DNA of 64,000 nucleotides. It comes from Pseudomonas sp. ERMR1:02 (GTDB lineage: Bacteria > Pseudomonadota > Gammaproteobacteria > Pseudomonadales > Pseudomonadaceae). The notes under the pieces were generated by a model that ran no database searches, was not told the DNA's origin, and saw only the letters and a list, made by a program, of their open reading frames with translations. Where the stretch lies: assembly GCF_002277815.1 (NCBI RefSeq), contig NZ_NKJI01000003.1, positions 457,165 to 521,164 of the forward strand. The letters run 5' to 3'. This document shows, piece after piece, positions 49,169 to 59,665 of the stretch (positions are counted from its first letter, which is position 1; every line of letters starts with the position of its first letter). The translations under genes and the position numbers were made by a program.

Positions 49169-50492
49169 ATGCAAGTTAAGCGTTTTTTCGCCGCCGATAT
49201 GCGTCAGGCCATGAAACTGGTTCGTGATGAGCTGGGCGCCGAGGCCGCCATCATTGGTAACCGCCGGATCGCCGGTGGTGTCGAACTGACGGCTGCCCTG
49301 GATTACAAGCTGTCGGCGCTGGCGCCACGTGTGCCGAACATGGAGCTCGAAGACGAGCTGCGCAAGACGCAGTCGCGGATCGTCACCGCCCAGGCCGAAC
49401 TGAGCCTGCGCAGCGAAGGCGAGAGCGACAACGCCACCAATCGCCAGTTGTTCGCCGGCCTGCCGCTCACCGCCGCCGAGCCGCTGATCGAACCGACCTA
49501 CGCCGAGCCTCGTCGCCCTGCGCCAGCACCTGCTGCCGCGCCTGCTGTCGACCAGCGTGTGTTCGACTCGATGCGTTTCGAACTAAACGGCCTGCGTGAA
49601 TTGCTCGAAGTTCAGCTTGGCTCTTTAGCGTGGAATCAGCTGCAAGGCAGCCGTCCGGACCAGGCGAACCTCTGGCGCCGCCTGCAACGCATCGGCCTCT
49701 CCGGCCCGTTGTCGCGGGACTTGCTGGCGCTGATTACCGATATCCAGGAGCCCCGTCAGGCCTGGCGCATGTTGCTGGCGCACCTGGCGCGAATGATCGC
49801 TACGCCGGAAATCGAACCGCTGGAAGAGGGCGGGGTGATTGCCATGGTCGGCCCTGCCGGCATGGGCAAGACCACCACCCTGGCCAAGCTGGCTGCCCGT
49901 TACGTGCTCAATACGGCGCGCAAAACATCGCGCTGGTGAGTATGGACAGCTACCGTATAGGTGCCCAGGAGCAGCTCAAGACCCTCGGTCGGATTCTGAA
50001 TGTGTCGGTGACGCACGTCGATCCGGGTCAGTCGCTGGTGCAGGCGCTGGATCCGCTGCTGCGCAAACGCGTCGTGCTGATCGACACCGCGGGCCTGCAG
50101 GCCAGCGATCCGGCACTGCGCATGCAGCTCGAAAGCCTGGCCGGGCGCGGCATCAAGTCAAAAATTATCTGGTTCTGGCAACCACCAGCCAGAAGCAGGT
50201 TCTAACCGCCGCTTATCACAGTTACAAGCGTTGCGGGCTCGCTGGCTGCATCCTGACTAAACTGGATGAAACAGCGAGTCTGGGCGAGGTGTTGAGCCTT
50301 GCCATCAGCCATGAATTACCGGTGGCTTATCTGACCGATGGCCCGCGGATTCCGGATGATTTGCATCTGCCGCGTCGTCATCAACTGGTCAGTCGCGCCG
50401 TCAGTGTACAAATGCAGGAAGAGCCCAGCGAAGAAGCCATGGCTGACATGTTCGCTGATATCTACCACAGCCCCACCAAGCAGGTAGGCTGA
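49169..50492 (+). CDS. flhF: polar flagellum GTPase FlhF, two 1-nt deletions
   Basis: An SRP-type GTPase that sets the polar site of flagellar assembly. Part one (to ~49912) has the N-terminal B region and the N domain up to the P-loop GPAGMGKTTTLAKLAARYVL. Part two (to ~50163) covers SMDSYRIGAQEQLKTLGRIL and LIDTAGLQA. Part three (to 50492) has LTKLDETASLGEVLS. The breaks are CTCAATACGG (expected CTC AAA TAC) and TCAAAAATTAT (expected TCA AAA AAT TAT), each one A short. Restored length is 441 aa. Likely sequence errors. Confidence 0.92.
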
Positions 50493-50499
50493 GGTAACA

Positions 50500-50607
50500 A
50501 TGAATAGTTTTTGTACCTACATCGATGGTCTGCCATGCATTGTTCCTTTTGTGAACGCGCAGCCAGTAATGTGGCCTCCGTCTATGCAAGACAAGGTAAA
50601 GAAATAA
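50500..50607 (+). CDS. possible 35-aa small ORF between flhF and fleN
   Basis: ATG at 50500 follows GAGGTAAC, a fair ribosome-binding site, eight bases after the flhF stop. The frame encodes 35 residues (MNSFCTYIDGLPCIVPFVNA...) and stops 1 bp before the fleN ATG. Its spacing would allow coupling to fleN. No family is recognised and it may be fortuitous. Confidence 0.3.
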   Translation: MNSFCTYIDGLPCIVPFVNAQPVMWPPSMQDKVKK

Positions 50608-50608
50608 C

Positions 50609-51439
50609 ATGGGCAGCATGCATCCCGTACAGGTGATCGCGGTGACCGGCGGCAAAGGTGGCGTCGGGAAGACTAACGTGTCAGTGAACTTGTCCCTGGC
50701 TTTGGCTGAGCTTGGCCGGCGCGTCATGCTGCTGGATGCCGATCTGGGGCTGGCGAACGTCGACGTTCTGCTGGGCCTGACACCCAAACGTACCCTGGCC
50801 GACGTGATCGAAGGCCGCTGCGAGCTGCGTGACGTCCTGTTGCAGGGGCCTGGCGGCATCCGCATCGTTCCGGCCGCGTCCGGCACCCAGAGCATGGTGC
50901 ATCTGAGCCCCGCGCAGCACGCCGGCCTGATCCAGGCGTTCAGCGACATCGGCGACAACCTCGACGTGCTGGTGATTGATACCGCTGCGGGTATCGGTGA
51001 CTCGGTAGTCAGTTTCGTGCGCGCGGCGCAGGAAGTGTTGCTGGTGGTCTGCGATGAACCGACCTCGATCACCGACGCCTACGCGCTGATCAAATTGCTT
51101 AACCGCGACTATGGCATGAACCGCTTCCGCGTCCTGGCCAACATGGCGCAGAGCCCGCAGGAAGGTCGCAACCTGTTCGCCAAGTTGACCAAAGTCACGG
51201 ACCGCTTCCTCGACGTCGCCCTGCAATACGTCGGTGCCGTGCCTTACGACGAAAGCGTGCGCAAGGCCGTGCAGAAGCAGCGTGCCGTCTACGAAGCTTT
51301 CCCGCGTTCCAAGTGTTCGCTGGCGTTCAAGGCCATCGCACAGAAGGTCGATACCTGGCCACTGCCCGCCAACCCGCGCGGGCACCTGGAGTTTTTCGTC
51401 GAGCGCCTCGTGCAACAAACGGCAGGACCCGTGATATGA
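50609..51439 (+). CDS. fleN: flagellar number regulator FleN (FlhG)
   Basis: A 276-residue MinD/ParA-type ATPase. The deviant Walker A is GGKGGVGKT, followed by LLDADLGLANVDVLLGL and VIDTAAGIGDSV. It binds FleQ and dampens its activity, keeping flagellar number at one or a few. Its stop overlaps the fliA start (ATGA). Confidence 0.97.
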   Translation: MGSMHPVQVIAVTGGKGGVGKTNVSVNLSLALAELGRRVMLLDADLGLANVDVLLGLTPKRTLADVIEGRCELRDVLLQGPGGIRIVPAASGTQSMVHLSPAQHAGLIQAFSDIGDNLDVLVIDTAAGIGDSVVSFVRAAQEVLLVVCDEPTSITDAYALIKLLNRDYGMNRFRVLANMAQSPQEGRNLFAKLTKVTDRFLDVALQYVGAVPYDESVRKAVQKQRAVYEAFPRSKCSLAFKAIAQKVDTWPLPANPRGHLEFFVERLVQQTAGPVI

Positions 51440-52176
51440 CAGCCAGCGGTTACAACCTATACAAGCAGTCGGCGCGTGACGCGCAGTACGAGCTGATCGA
51501 GCGTTACGCGCCACTGGTCAAACGCATTGCCTACCACTTGCTGGCGCGTCTGCCGGCCAGTGTCCAGGTCGAAGACCTGATTCAGGCCGGGATGATCGGC
51601 CTGCTTGAAGTGTCGACCAAATACGACGCCAGCAAAGGCGCGAGTTTCGAGACGTACGCGGGCATCCGCATCCGCGGCGCCATGCTCGATGAAGTGCGCA
51701 AGGGGGACTGGGCGCCACGTTCGGTCCACCGCAATACCCGGATGGTCAGCGACGCCATTCGCTCGATTGAAGCTAAAACAGGCCGTGACGCTAAAGATCA
51801 CGAGGTTGCGGCCGAACTCCAATTGAGTCTTGACGATTACTACGGGATTTTGAACGACACCCTCGGTAGCCGCTTATTCAGTTTCGACGATCTATTGCAG
51901 GACGGCGAACACGAAGGGCTGCACGAGGATGGCGCGAGTGCTCATCTCGAGCCGTCACGCGATCTGGAAGATGAACGCTTCCAGGCAGCGCTGGCGGACG
52001 CGATTGCCAATTTGCCGGAGCGTGAGCGACTGGTGTTGGCGCTGTACTACGACGAAGAGTTGAATCTCAAGGAAATCGGTGAGGTCCTGGGGGTCAGCGA
52101 ATCTCGGGTCAGCCAGTTACACAGCCAGTGCGCGGCCCGTTTGCGGGGGCGTTTGGGAGAGTGGCGAGCGCGCTGA
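51436..52176 (+). CDS. fliA: flagellar sigma factor FliA (sigma-28)
   Basis: A 246-residue sigma factor with region 2 ([40 protein letters not shown]), region 3 and region 4 ([20 protein letters not shown]). It would transcribe fliC and late genes when FlgM is exported. FlgM is encoded elsewhere. I chose ATG 51436, coupled to the fleN stop, over the longer 51313 frame that overlaps fleN. Confidence 0.97.
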   Translation: MTASGYNLYKQSARDAQYELIERYAPLVKRIAYHLLARLPASVQVEDLIQAGMIGLLEVSTKYDASKGASFETYAGIRIRGAMLDEVRKGDWAPRSVHRNTRMVSDAIRSIEAKTGRDAKDHEVAAELQLSLDDYYGILNDTLGSRLFSFDDLLQDGEHEGLHEDGASAHLEPSRDLEDERFQAALADAIANLPERERLVLALYYDEELNLKEIGEVLGVSESRVSQLHSQCAARLRGRLGEWRAR

Positions 52177-52285
52177 AGGCAGTGTGGGGGCACTGCGACG
52201 TGGCTGGTGGGGTGATGAACCGCGCCGGTCTCGATCCGCTGTACTCCAGACAGTCATCGAGTGCTTTGCCAGATTGATTGAAATG

Positions 52286-52310
52286 GCGCGTCCAGGTGCT
52301 GGGCGCGTTT
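52286..52310 (+). terminator. possible terminator or attenuator between fliA and cheY
   Basis: GCGCGTCCAG and CTGGGCGCG pair around a GTG loop (one G-U), followed by TTTTAGT. The short T run suggests partial termination only. Confidence 0.45.
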
Positions 52311-52330
52311 TAGTCTGCTTGGAGGTCGAA

Positions 52331-52714
52331 TTGGACAAGAACATGAAAATCCTCATCGTTGATGACTTCTCAACGATGCGGCGGATCATAAAAAACCTGT
52401 TGCGTGACCTTGGGTTCACCAACACGGTCGAGGCTGACGATGGCACCACCGCCATTCCGGTACTCAACAGCGGGAGCATCGACTTTCTGGTAACGGACTG
52501 GAACATGCCTGGCATGACCGGTATCGATCTGCTGCGCCACGTGCGTGCCGATGAAAAGCTCAAACACCTGCCGGTGTTGATGGTGACCGCCGAAGCCAAG
52601 CGCGAGCAGATCATCGAAGCGGCCCAGGCCGGTGTAAACGGCTATGTGGTCAAACCCTTCACGGCCCAGGCGTTGAAAGAAAAAATCGAAAAGATTTTCG
52701 AACGCATCGGTTGA
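52331..52714 (+). CDS. cheY: chemotaxis response regulator CheY
   Basis: A single receiver domain that carries the switching signal to FliM. Counted from MKILIVDDF, the acidic pair is D7-D8 and the phospho-acceptor is D52 ([10 protein letters not shown]), with the Thr/Ala and Lys residues in VTAEAK and VVKPF. GGAGG at 52321 sits 5 bp from TTG 52331 and 17 bp from ATG 52343. The TTG start therefore fits the ribosome site better and adds four residues (MDKN). Homologues are usually annotated from the ATG. Confidence 0.95.
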   Translation: MDKNMKILIVDDFSTMRRIIKNLLRDLGFTNTVEADDGTTAIPVLNSGSIDFLVTDWNMPGMTGIDLLRHVRADEKLKHLPVLMVTAEAKREQIIEAAQAGVNGYVVKPFTAQALKEKIEKIFERIG

Positions 52715-52733
52715 ACTGCGCCACGGGGGAGCT

Positions 52734-53522
52734 ATGGGGCATAACGAATCTTCGCAGGGCGATTTTGAATCGACCCTGAAAAAACACGCCGTCGAACTGG
52801 TCGCGAGCCTTGAAAAAGGCAGGTTCGGCGATGCTGTGCAATTGATCCATGAGCTCAACCAGACCCGTGACCGCGGCCTGTATCAGGAAGTGGGCAAGCT
52901 CACCCGCGAACTGCATAGCGCGATCGTCAATTTCCAGATTGACCCGCACATGCCGCAAGCCGAGGAAGTATCACAGATCACCGATGCCACCGAGCGTCTG
53001 GGGTATGTGGTCAAGCTGACCGAGGCCGCGGCCAACCGCACCATGGACCTGGTGGAAAACGCCACGCCGCTGGTCAACCGCCTGAGCGATGAAGCCCAGG
53101 CGTTGAGCACGGACTGGGGACGGTTCATGCGTCGCGAGGTCGGGGCTGAAGAGTTCCGCGAACTTGCCCGGCGAGTCGACGGTTTCCTGGCGCGCAGCGC
53201 CGAAGACGGCCGTGCGGTGTCGAGCAACCTCAACGACATTCTGCTTGCCCAGGATTACCAGGACCTCACAGGTCAGGTGATCAAGCGTGTGACCCAGCTG
53301 GTCACCGAAGTTGAAAGCAACCTGCTCAAGCTCGTACTCATGGCCAGCCAGGTGGACCGCTTTGCGGGCATTGAACATGACCATGAAGCGATGCTTGCCG
53401 AAAAAGATCCACAAAAACATCTCTCTCAGGGTGAAGGTCCGCAGATTCATGCCGATAAAAGAGAAGACGTTGTGTCCGGTCAGGACGATGTGGACGATTT
53501 GTTATCCAGCCTGGGATTTTAG
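52734..53522 (+). CDS. cheZ: protein phosphatase CheZ
   Basis: A 262-residue CheY-P phosphatase. Conserved helices include LTEAAANRTMDLVENATP and the active region LNDILLAQDYQDLTGQVIKR, with the catalytic Gln in QDYQDLTGQ. The C-terminal DDVDDLLSSLGF is the CheY-binding peptide. Gamma-proteobacterial length is normal. Confidence 0.96.
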   Translation: MGHNESSQGDFESTLKKHAVELVASLEKGRFGDAVQLIHELNQTRDRGLYQEVGKLTRELHSAIVNFQIDPHMPQAEEVSQITDATERLGYVVKLTEAAANRTMDLVENATPLVNRLSDEAQALSTDWGRFMRREVGAEEFRELARRVDGFLARSAEDGRAVSSNLNDILLAQDYQDLTGQVIKRVTQLVTEVESNLLKLVLMASQVDRFAGIEHDHEAMLAEKDPQKHLSQGEGPQIHADKREDVVSGQDDVDDLLSSLGF

Positions 53523-53592
53523 AGTTTTAGCTTTCTAGAGTTTTAGAATTTTAGGTTTTTTGGGTTTTTAGACCTGTAGGAGCACACCCTTA

Positions 53593-55878
53593 ATGAGCTT
53601 CGGCGCCGATGAAGAGATCCTTCAGGATTTCCTGGTTGAGGCCGGCGAGATTCTAGAGCAACTGTCCGAGCAACTGGTCGAGCTGGAAAGCCGACCGGAT
53701 GATGCAGACCTGCTCAATGCAATTTTTCGCGGTTTTCACACTGTAAAAGGGGGCGCCGGCTTCCTCCAGCTCAACGAGCTGGTGGAGTGCTGTCACATCG
53801 CCGAGAACGTGTTCGACATCCTGCGCAAGGGCGAACGACGCGTCGACTCTGAATTGATGGACGTGGTTCTCGAAGCGCTGGACGCGGTGAACAGCATGTT
53901 CAGCGAAGTCCGCGAGCGCAGCCCGATCACGGCTGCCACGCCTGAATTGCTCGCTGCCCTGGCCCGTCTGGCCGAGCCGCAAACGGCTGATGAGGCGGAA
54001 CCTGCGCCCGTAGCCGAGGTGGTTGAAGAGCCTGTCGCTGAAAGCGAATCGGGTGACATCACCGACAATGAATTCGAACAACTGCTGGACTCGCTGAACG
54101 CCGTCAAGGCTCAGGCCGAGGCGCCGGCGGCTGTTCCAGCGCCGGCCAGCGATGCTACTGCCAGCGACGAAATCACCGATGCCGAGTTCGAGTCGTTGCT
54201 CGATCAACTGCACGGTAAAGGCCAGTTCGCCGTCGATGCGGTGGTGGCACCTGCTGCTCCTGCCACACCAGAAGCGCCGAAAGCCGCGGGCGACAGCTCG
54301 GATATCACCGACGACGAATTCGAAGCTCTGCTCGATCAGTTGCACGGCAAGGGCAACTTTGCCGTCGAAGCCTTGGAATCGGCGATTGCTTCGGTGCCGA
54401 CGCCTGCTGCGCCAGTCGCTGCGGCGGCCGGTAGCGACCTGATCAGCGATCACGAATTCGAATCGCTGCTCGACGAATTGCACGGCAAAGGCAAGTTCAC
54501 TGAAGTCGGCGCCAAATCTGGAACCGCATCCGGCGCCAGCGCTCCGGTCGCAACGCCAGTGGCCAAGGCTGCGGCACCTGCACCTGCACCTGCACCTGCA
54601 CCTGCGGCCAAGGCGCCCGAGCCGAAAACTGAAGCTCCAGCGGCCGCTGCCGCGCCAACTCCAGCCCGTGCTCCAGCGTCGCCACCCGCTGAAAAACCGG
54701 CCAGCGAAGCCGAGACCACCGTGCGGGTCGATACCGCGCGTCTCGACGAAATCATGAACATGGTCGGCGAGCTGGTACTGGTGCGTAACCGTCTGGTTCG
54801 CCTTGGCGCCAACAGTGCTGACGAAGCCATGTCCAAGGCCGTGTCGAACCTCGACGTGGTCACGGCCGACCTGCAAACCGCGGTCATGAAGACCCGGATG
54901 CAACCGATCAAGAAAGTCTTCGGGCGCTTCCCGCGCCTGGTACGCGACTTGGCTCGCCAGCTCAAGAAAGAGATCAACCTGGAACTGGTCGGCGAAGAAA
55001 CCGACCTCGACAAGAACCTCGTCGAGGCCCTTGCCGATCCCCTGGTCCACTTGGTGCGCAACGCGGTCGACCACGGCATCGAGTCGCCGCAAGAACGCGA
55101 AGCTTCGGGCAAGGCCCGTGGCGGCAAGGTGATCCTGGCCGCGGAACAGGAAGGCGACCATATCCTGCTGTCGATCTCCGATGACGGCAAAGGCATGGAC
55201 CCGAACGTCCTGCGTTCCATCGCCGTGAAACGCGGTGTGATGGACAAGGACGCGGCCGATCGCTTGAGCGATACCGAGTGCTACAACCTGATTTTCGCCC
55301 CGGGCTTCTCGACCAAGACCGAGATCTCCGACGTGTCCGGCCGTGGCGTGGGCATGGACGTGGTGAAAACCAAGATTTCCCAGCTCAACGGCTCGATCAA
55401 CATCTACTCGACCAAGGGCCAGGGTTCGAAGATCGTCATCAAGGTGCCGTTGACCCTGGCGATCATGCCGACGCTGATGGTCATGCTCGGCAACCAGGCG
55501 TTTGCGTTCCCACTGGTGAACGTCAACGAGATCTTCCACCTCGACCTGTCGACCACCAACGTGGTGGATGGCCAGGAAGTGGTGATCGTGCGGGACAAGG
55601 CGCTGCCGTTGTTCTACCTCAAGCGCTGGCTGGTCAGCTCCGCCGCTCACGAAGAGCAGCGCGAAGGCCATGTGGTGATCCTTTCGGTGGGCATCCAGCG
55701 GATCGGCTTCGTCGTCGATCAACTGGTAGGCCAGGAAGAAGTGGTCATCAAGCCATTGGGCAAAATGCTCCAGGGAACCCCGGGCATGTCGGGCGCCACC
55801 ATTACCGGTGACGGTCGCATCGCGCTGATTCTCGATGTACCGAGCATGCTCAAGCGTTACGCCACGCGGCGTATTTGA
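53593..55878 (+). CDS. cheA: chemotaxis histidine kinase CheA
   Basis: A 761-residue kinase of the polar array. P1 has phospho-acceptor H49 ([12 protein letters not shown]). The region that replaces a classical P2 contains four copies of an ITDxEFExLLDxLHGKG motif, at residues ~153, 191, 235 and 280. An Ala/Pro-rich linker (APAPAPAPA) follows. Then come P3, the P4 ATPase ([31 protein letters not shown]) and the P5 CheW-like domain. It is complete. Confidence 0.97.
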   Translation: MSFGADEEILQDFLVEAGEILEQLSEQLVELESRPDDADLLNAIFRGFHTVKGGAGFLQLNELVECCHIAENVFDILRKGERRVDSELMDVVLEALDAVNSMFSEVRERSPITAATPELLAALARLAEPQTADEAEPAPVAEVVEEPVAESESGDITDNEFEQLLDSLNAVKAQAEAPAAVPAPASDATASDEITDAEFESLLDQLHGKGQFAVDAVVAPAAPATPEAPKAAGDSSDITDDEFEALLDQLHGKGNFAVEALESAIASVPTPAAPVAAAAGSDLISDHEFESLLDELHGKGKFTEVGAKSGTASGASAPVATPVAKAAAPAPAPAPAPAAKAPEPKTEAPAAAAAPTPARAPASPPAEKPASEAETTVRVDTARLDEIMNMVGELVLVRNRLVRLGANSADEAMSKAVSNLDVVTADLQTAVMKTRMQPIKKVFGRFPRLVRDLARQLKKEINLELVGEETDLDKNLVEALADPLVHLVRNAVDHGIESPQEREASGKARGGKVILAAEQEGDHILLSISDDGKGMDPNVLRSIAVKRGVMDKDAADRLSDTECYNLIFAPGFSTKTEISDVSGRGVGMDVVKTKISQLNGSINIYSTKGQGSKIVIKVPLTLAIMPTLMVMLGNQAFAFPLVNVNEIFHLDLSTTNVVDGQEVVIVRDKALPLFYLKRWLVSSAAHEEQREGHVVILSVGIQRIGFVVDQLVGQEEVVIKPLGKMLQGTPGMSGATITGDGRIALILDVPSMLKRYATRRI

Positions 55879-55927
55879 TTCTGGTGGAGCGGGGCGACTG
55901 AGCCTCGCTCCATCTAACGGAGTGTTT

Positions 55928-57070
55928 ATGGCAGTTAAAGTCCTGGTGGTGGATGATTCGGGTTTTTTCCGCCGCCGCGTCTCGGAAATTCTTTCAGCGG
56001 ATTCGAATATCCAGGTCGTCGGTACCGCGACCAACGGAAAAGAGGCGATCGATCAGGCGCTGGCGCTCAAGCCAGATGTGATCACCATGGACTACGAGAT
56101 GCCGATGATGGACGGCATCACAGCGGTGCGGCACATCATGCAGCGCTGCCCAACCCCGGTCTTGATGTTTTCTTCGCTTACCCACGAAGGCGCCCGAGTG
56201 ACCCTCGATGCGCTGGACGCCGGCGCAGTGGACTTCCTGCCGAAGAATTTCGAAGACATCTCGCGCAACCCCGAGAAGGTCAAGCAACTGCTGTGCGAGA
56301 AGATTCTCAGCATTTCGCGCAGCAACCGTCGTGTCAGTGCCTACAGCACGCCGGCTCCTGCTTTGAATCCAGTGTCCGCTCCTGCGCCAACGCCTGCACC
56401 TTCAAGCCTCGGTAGTTACGGCAGCAGCGCGCCTGTACGTCCGGCTCCGGCACCGATCCCTGCGCGTACACATGCGCCAGGCTCTTCGTCGCCTGCGCCA
56501 AAACGCAAAGCCTACAAACTGGTCGCCATAGGCACTTCCACTGGCGGCCCGGTTGCCCTGCAGCGGGTACTGACCCAACTACCAGCCAACTTCCCGGCGC
56601 CGATCGTGCTGGTCCAGCACATGCCGGCGGCTTTCACCAAGGCCTTCGCCGAGCGTCTGGACAAGCTCTGCCGCATCAGCGTCAAGGAAGCCGAGGACGG
56701 CGACATCCTGCGTCCGGGCCTGGCGTTGCTGGCACCGGGTGGCAAACAGATGATGATCGACGGCCGTGGCGCGGTGAAAATCCTGCCGGGCGACGAGCGT
56801 TTGAACTACAAGCCCTGTGTGGACATCACCTTCGGCTCAGCGGCGAAAACCTACGGTGACAAAGTTCTGGCGGTGGTATTGACCGGCATGGGCGCCGACG
56901 GACGCGAGGGCGCACGTCTGCTGAAACAGGGCGGTAGTTCGATCTGGGCTCAGGACGAAGCCAGCTGCGTGATCTACGGCATGCCGATGGCCATTGTCAA
57001 AGCCGAACTCGCCGATGCGGTGTACAGCCTGGATGACATCGGCAAGCACCTGGTCGAGGCCTGTGTCTGA
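55928..57070 (+). CDS. cheB: protein-glutamate methylesterase CheB
   Basis: A 380-residue receptor demethylase. The receiver phospho-acceptor is D55 ([11 protein letters not shown]). A long Pro/Ala/Ser-rich linker (~residues 137-190) precedes the catalytic domain with Ser in GTSTGGP, His in VQHMPAAF and Asp in GMGADG. I chose ATG 55928 over the longer 55835 frame. It overlaps motC by one base. Confidence 0.96.
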   Translation: MAVKVLVVDDSGFFRRRVSEILSADSNIQVVGTATNGKEAIDQALALKPDVITMDYEMPMMDGITAVRHIMQRCPTPVLMFSSLTHEGARVTLDALDAGAVDFLPKNFEDISRNPEKVKQLLCEKILSISRSNRRVSAYSTPAPALNPVSAPAPTPAPSSLGSYGSSAPVRPAPAPIPARTHAPGSSSPAPKRKAYKLVAIGTSTGGPVALQRVLTQLPANFPAPIVLVQHMPAAFTKAFAERLDKLCRISVKEAEDGDILRPGLALLAPGGKQMMIDGRGAVKILPGDERLNYKPCVDITFGSAAKTYGDKVLAVVLTGMGADGREGARLLKQGGSSIWAQDEASCVIYGMPMAIVKAELADAVYSLDDIGKHLVEACV

Positions 57071-57810
57071 TGGATGTTCTGAGCCTTATCGGCATCATCA
57101 TGGCGTTCGTTGCCATCATCGGGGGCAACTACCTCGAAGGCGGGCATCTTGGTGCGCTGGCCAATGGTCCGGCGGCGTTGATCGTACTTGGCGGGACCAT
57201 CGGCGCGGCATTGCTGCAATCGCCGATGAGCGCTTTCAAGCGTGCCATGCAGATTCTGGCGTGGATTCTGTTTCCACCGCGCGTTGACCTGGCCGGCGGC
57301 ATCGATCGCGTTGTCAACTGGAGCCTGACCGCGCGCAAGGAAGGCTTGCTCGGGTTGGAAGGGGTGGCCGACACCGAACCCGACAACTATTCGCGCAAGG
57401 GCTTGCAATTGCTGGTGGACGGCGCCGAACCGGAAGCCATCCGCAGCATTCTGGAAGTGGATTTCTACACCCAGGAAAGCCGCGACGTCGAAGCGGCCAA
57501 GGTCTTCGAAAGCATGGGCGGTTACGCGCCGACCATCGGCATCATCGGTGCGGTGATGGGCCTGATTCACGTGATGGGTAACCTCGGTGATCCGTCACAA
57601 CTGGGCAGCGGTATCGCCGTGGCCTTCGTCGCCACCATCTACGGCGTGGCCAGTGCCAACCTGGTGCTGCTGCCGATTGCCGCCAAACTCAAATCCGTTG
57701 CATTGCGCCAGTCGCGTTATCGCGAAATGTTGCTCGAAGGCATCCTGTCGATCGCCGAAGGTGAAAACCCTCGCTCCATTGAGTTGAAGCTTCAGGGCTT
57801 CATGGATTAA
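57070..57810 (+). CDS. motC: flagellar stator protein MotC
   Basis: A 246-residue MotA-family stator subunit with four membrane helices. It has PDNYSRKGLQLLVDG in the cytoplasmic loop and the C-terminal pair of helices (MGGYAPTIGIIGAVMGLIHV, VAFVATIYGVASANLVLLPI). Pseudomonas has a second stator set, MotAB, elsewhere. MotCD matters most for swarming and high load. Confidence 0.96.
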   Translation: MDVLSLIGIIMAFVAIIGGNYLEGGHLGALANGPAALIVLGGTIGAALLQSPMSAFKRAMQILAWILFPPRVDLAGGIDRVVNWSLTARKEGLLGLEGVADTEPDNYSRKGLQLLVDGAEPEAIRSILEVDFYTQESRDVEAAKVFESMGGYAPTIGIIGAVMGLIHVMGNLGDPSQLGSGIAVAFVATIYGVASANLVLLPIAAKLKSVALRQSRYREMLLEGILSIAEGENPRSIELKLQGFMD

Positions 57811-57822
57811 GGGAATAAGCTC

Positions 57823-58713
57823 ATGGCACGTCGTCGCCAGCATGAAGAGCATGTAAACCACGAGCGCTGGCTGGTGTCCTACGCCGACTTCATCACCTTG
57901 CTGTTCGCGTTTTTCGTGGTGATGTACTCGATCTCGTCGGTCAACGAAGGCAAGTACAAGATCCTTTCCGAAGCGCTGATCGGAGTCTTCTCCGATACCG
58001 ATCACGCCCTAAAGCCGATTCCCATCGGCGACGAGCGGCCGAAGACCGTGACCCCGGCCAAGCCGCTGGTCAAGGACAGCGATCAGGTGGATGCCGGGGT
58101 TGCCGGCGCCAGTGATCCGCTGAAAAGCATCGCCGACGACATCAGCGCGGCGTTCGGCGACCTGATCAGCTCCAACCAGATGACCGTGCGCGGCAACGAG
58201 CTGTGGGTCGAGATCGAACTCAACTCCAGCCTGTTGTTCGGCAGTGGCGATGCCATGCCCAGCGACGTCGCGTTCAACATCATCGACAAGGTCGCGAAAA
58301 TTCTGAAGCCGTTCGACAACCCGATTCACGTCGAAGGATTTACGGACGATCAGCCCATTCGTACCTCGCAGTACCCGACCAACTGGGAACTGTCGTCGGC
58401 CCGTTCGGCGAGCATTGTGCGCATGCTGGCGATGCAGGGGGTAAACCCCGGACGGCTGGCTTCGGTGGGCTACGGCGAATTCCAGCCCGTGGCCAATAAC
58501 GCCACGACCGAGGGCCGGGCACGCAACCGTCGCGTGGTGCTGGTGGTGTCGCGCAATCTCGATGTGCGTCGCAGTCTCACCGGGACCGGAACCGCTCATT
58601 CCACACCGGATGCCGCATTGAAGCGTGCTGGCACACAAACTGCACCGACCAAGGTCAAGTCGCCGGTACGAGAGAGCGCCGTCAATTCTCCGTCACCCGC
58701 ATTAACACGTTGA
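57823..58713 (+). CDS. motD: flagellar stator protein MotD
   Basis: A 296-residue MotB-family subunit. The single membrane helix (residues ~17-37) carries the plug-side SYADFITLLFAFFVVMYS with the proton-binding Asp. The periplasmic OmpA-like domain (VEGFTDDQPI, NWELSSARSASIVRMLAMQG) binds peptidoglycan. The C-terminal tail is Thr/Pro/Ser-rich. Confidence 0.96.
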   Translation: MARRRQHEEHVNHERWLVSYADFITLLFAFFVVMYSISSVNEGKYKILSEALIGVFSDTDHALKPIPIGDERPKTVTPAKPLVKDSDQVDAGVAGASDPLKSIADDISAAFGDLISSNQMTVRGNELWVEIELNSSLLFGSGDAMPSDVAFNIIDKVAKILKPFDNPIHVEGFTDDQPIRTSQYPTNWELSSARSASIVRMLAMQGVNPGRLASVGYGEFQPVANNATTEGRARNRRVVLVVSRNLDVRRSLTGTGTAHSTPDAALKRAGTQTAPTKVKSPVRESAVNSPSPALTR

Positions 58714-58752
58714 GCTATTTCCCGATCGAACCGATTGGGAGGAACAATCCGA

Positions 58753-59541
58753 ATGAGAGTCTGGGCAGTCGCCAATCAAAAGGGTGGTGTCGGTAAAACC
58801 ACTTCCTCCATCGCTTTAGCCGGTTTGCTGGCCGAGGCGGGCAAGCGCGTGGTCGTGGTCGATCTGGACCCCCACGGCTCGATGACCAGCTATTTCGGTT
58901 ACGACCCCGACAACCTGGAACACAGCAACTACGACTTGTTCCTGCACAAGGGCAATGTGCCGCAGGGCTTGCCCGGGCAATTGTTGCTGTCCACCAGTGA
59001 CGAACGCATTTCCCTTTTACCGTCCAGTACCGCGCTGGCGACCCTTGAGCGCCAAACGCCGGGTCAGAGTGGCCTGGGCCTGGTAATCGCCAAGAGTCTG
59101 GCGCAGTTGTGGCAAGATTTCGATTACGCGGTGATCGACAGTCCGCCGTTGCTCGGCGTGCTGATGGTCAATGCCTTGGCCGCGAGCCAGCAACTGGTGA
59201 TCCCGGTGCAGACTGAACACTTGGCGGTCAAGGGGCTGGAACGCATGGTCAATACGCTGGCGATGATCAATCGCTCGCGCAAACAAGCGCTGCCGTTCAC
59301 CATCGTGCCAACCCTGTTCGATCGCCGCACGCAAGCGTCCCTCGGCACGCTGCGGGTATTGCGCGACAAGTTTCCGGAAGAAATCTGGCAAGGCTACATC
59401 CCAGTGGACACCCGCCTGCGCGATGCCAGCCGTGCCGGGCTGACGCCTTCGCAATTCGACGGCAAGAGCCGTGGCGTACTCGCTTATCGTGCGCTGCTCA
59501 AGCATCTGCTTGCGGCACAACTCGTTGCGCAGGTGGCATGA
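58753..59541 (+). CDS. ParA-family ATPase, ParC-like (polar chemotaxis array)
   Basis: A 262-residue ParA/MinD ATPase with Walker A NQKGGVGKTTSS and VVVDLDPHGSMTSYFGY. It is unlike the housekeeping ParA because it sits between motCD and a CheW-domain gene. This is the place and partner arrangement of ParC, which positions chemotaxis arrays at the pole in Vibrio and Pseudomonas. I chose ATG 58753 over TTG 58735. Confidence 0.92.
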   Translation: MRVWAVANQKGGVGKTTSSIALAGLLAEAGKRVVVVDLDPHGSMTSYFGYDPDNLEHSNYDLFLHKGNVPQGLPGQLLLSTSDERISLLPSSTALATLERQTPGQSGLGLVIAKSLAQLWQDFDYAVIDSPPLLGVLMVNALAASQQLVIPVQTEHLAVKGLERMVNTLAMINRSRKQALPFTIVPTLFDRRTQASLGTLRVLRDKFPEEIWQGYIPVDTRLRDASRAGLTPSQFDGKSRGVLAYRALLKHLLAAQLVAQVA

Positions 59542-59558
59542 AGATGACACATACCCCC

Positions 59559-59647
59559 GTAGGAGCGAGGCTTGCCCGCGAAGAATACGCCGCAGATTCT
59601 GCAGGCACACCGCGTTATCGTTCTTCGCGGGCAAGCCACGCTCCTAC
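59559..59647. repeat. REP palindrome pair
   Basis: GTAGGAGCGAGGCTTGCCCG faces TCGCGGGCAAGCCACGCTCCTAC between the two genes of the ParC/ParP-like pair. Confidence 0.88.
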
Positions 59648-59665
59648 AGAAGCAGGGGGGCGTGC

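Noticed and set aside
53653..56034. 793-aa ORF antisense to cheA
   Set aside because: Long open frames opposite high-G+C genes are common. cheA on the other strand has all its domains, and the antisense product looks like low-complexity shadow sequence.
59471..59665. N-terminal extension of the ParP-like gene
   Set aside because: This stretch overlaps the end of the ParC-like gene and a REP. The ATG at 59666 starts a normal protein.
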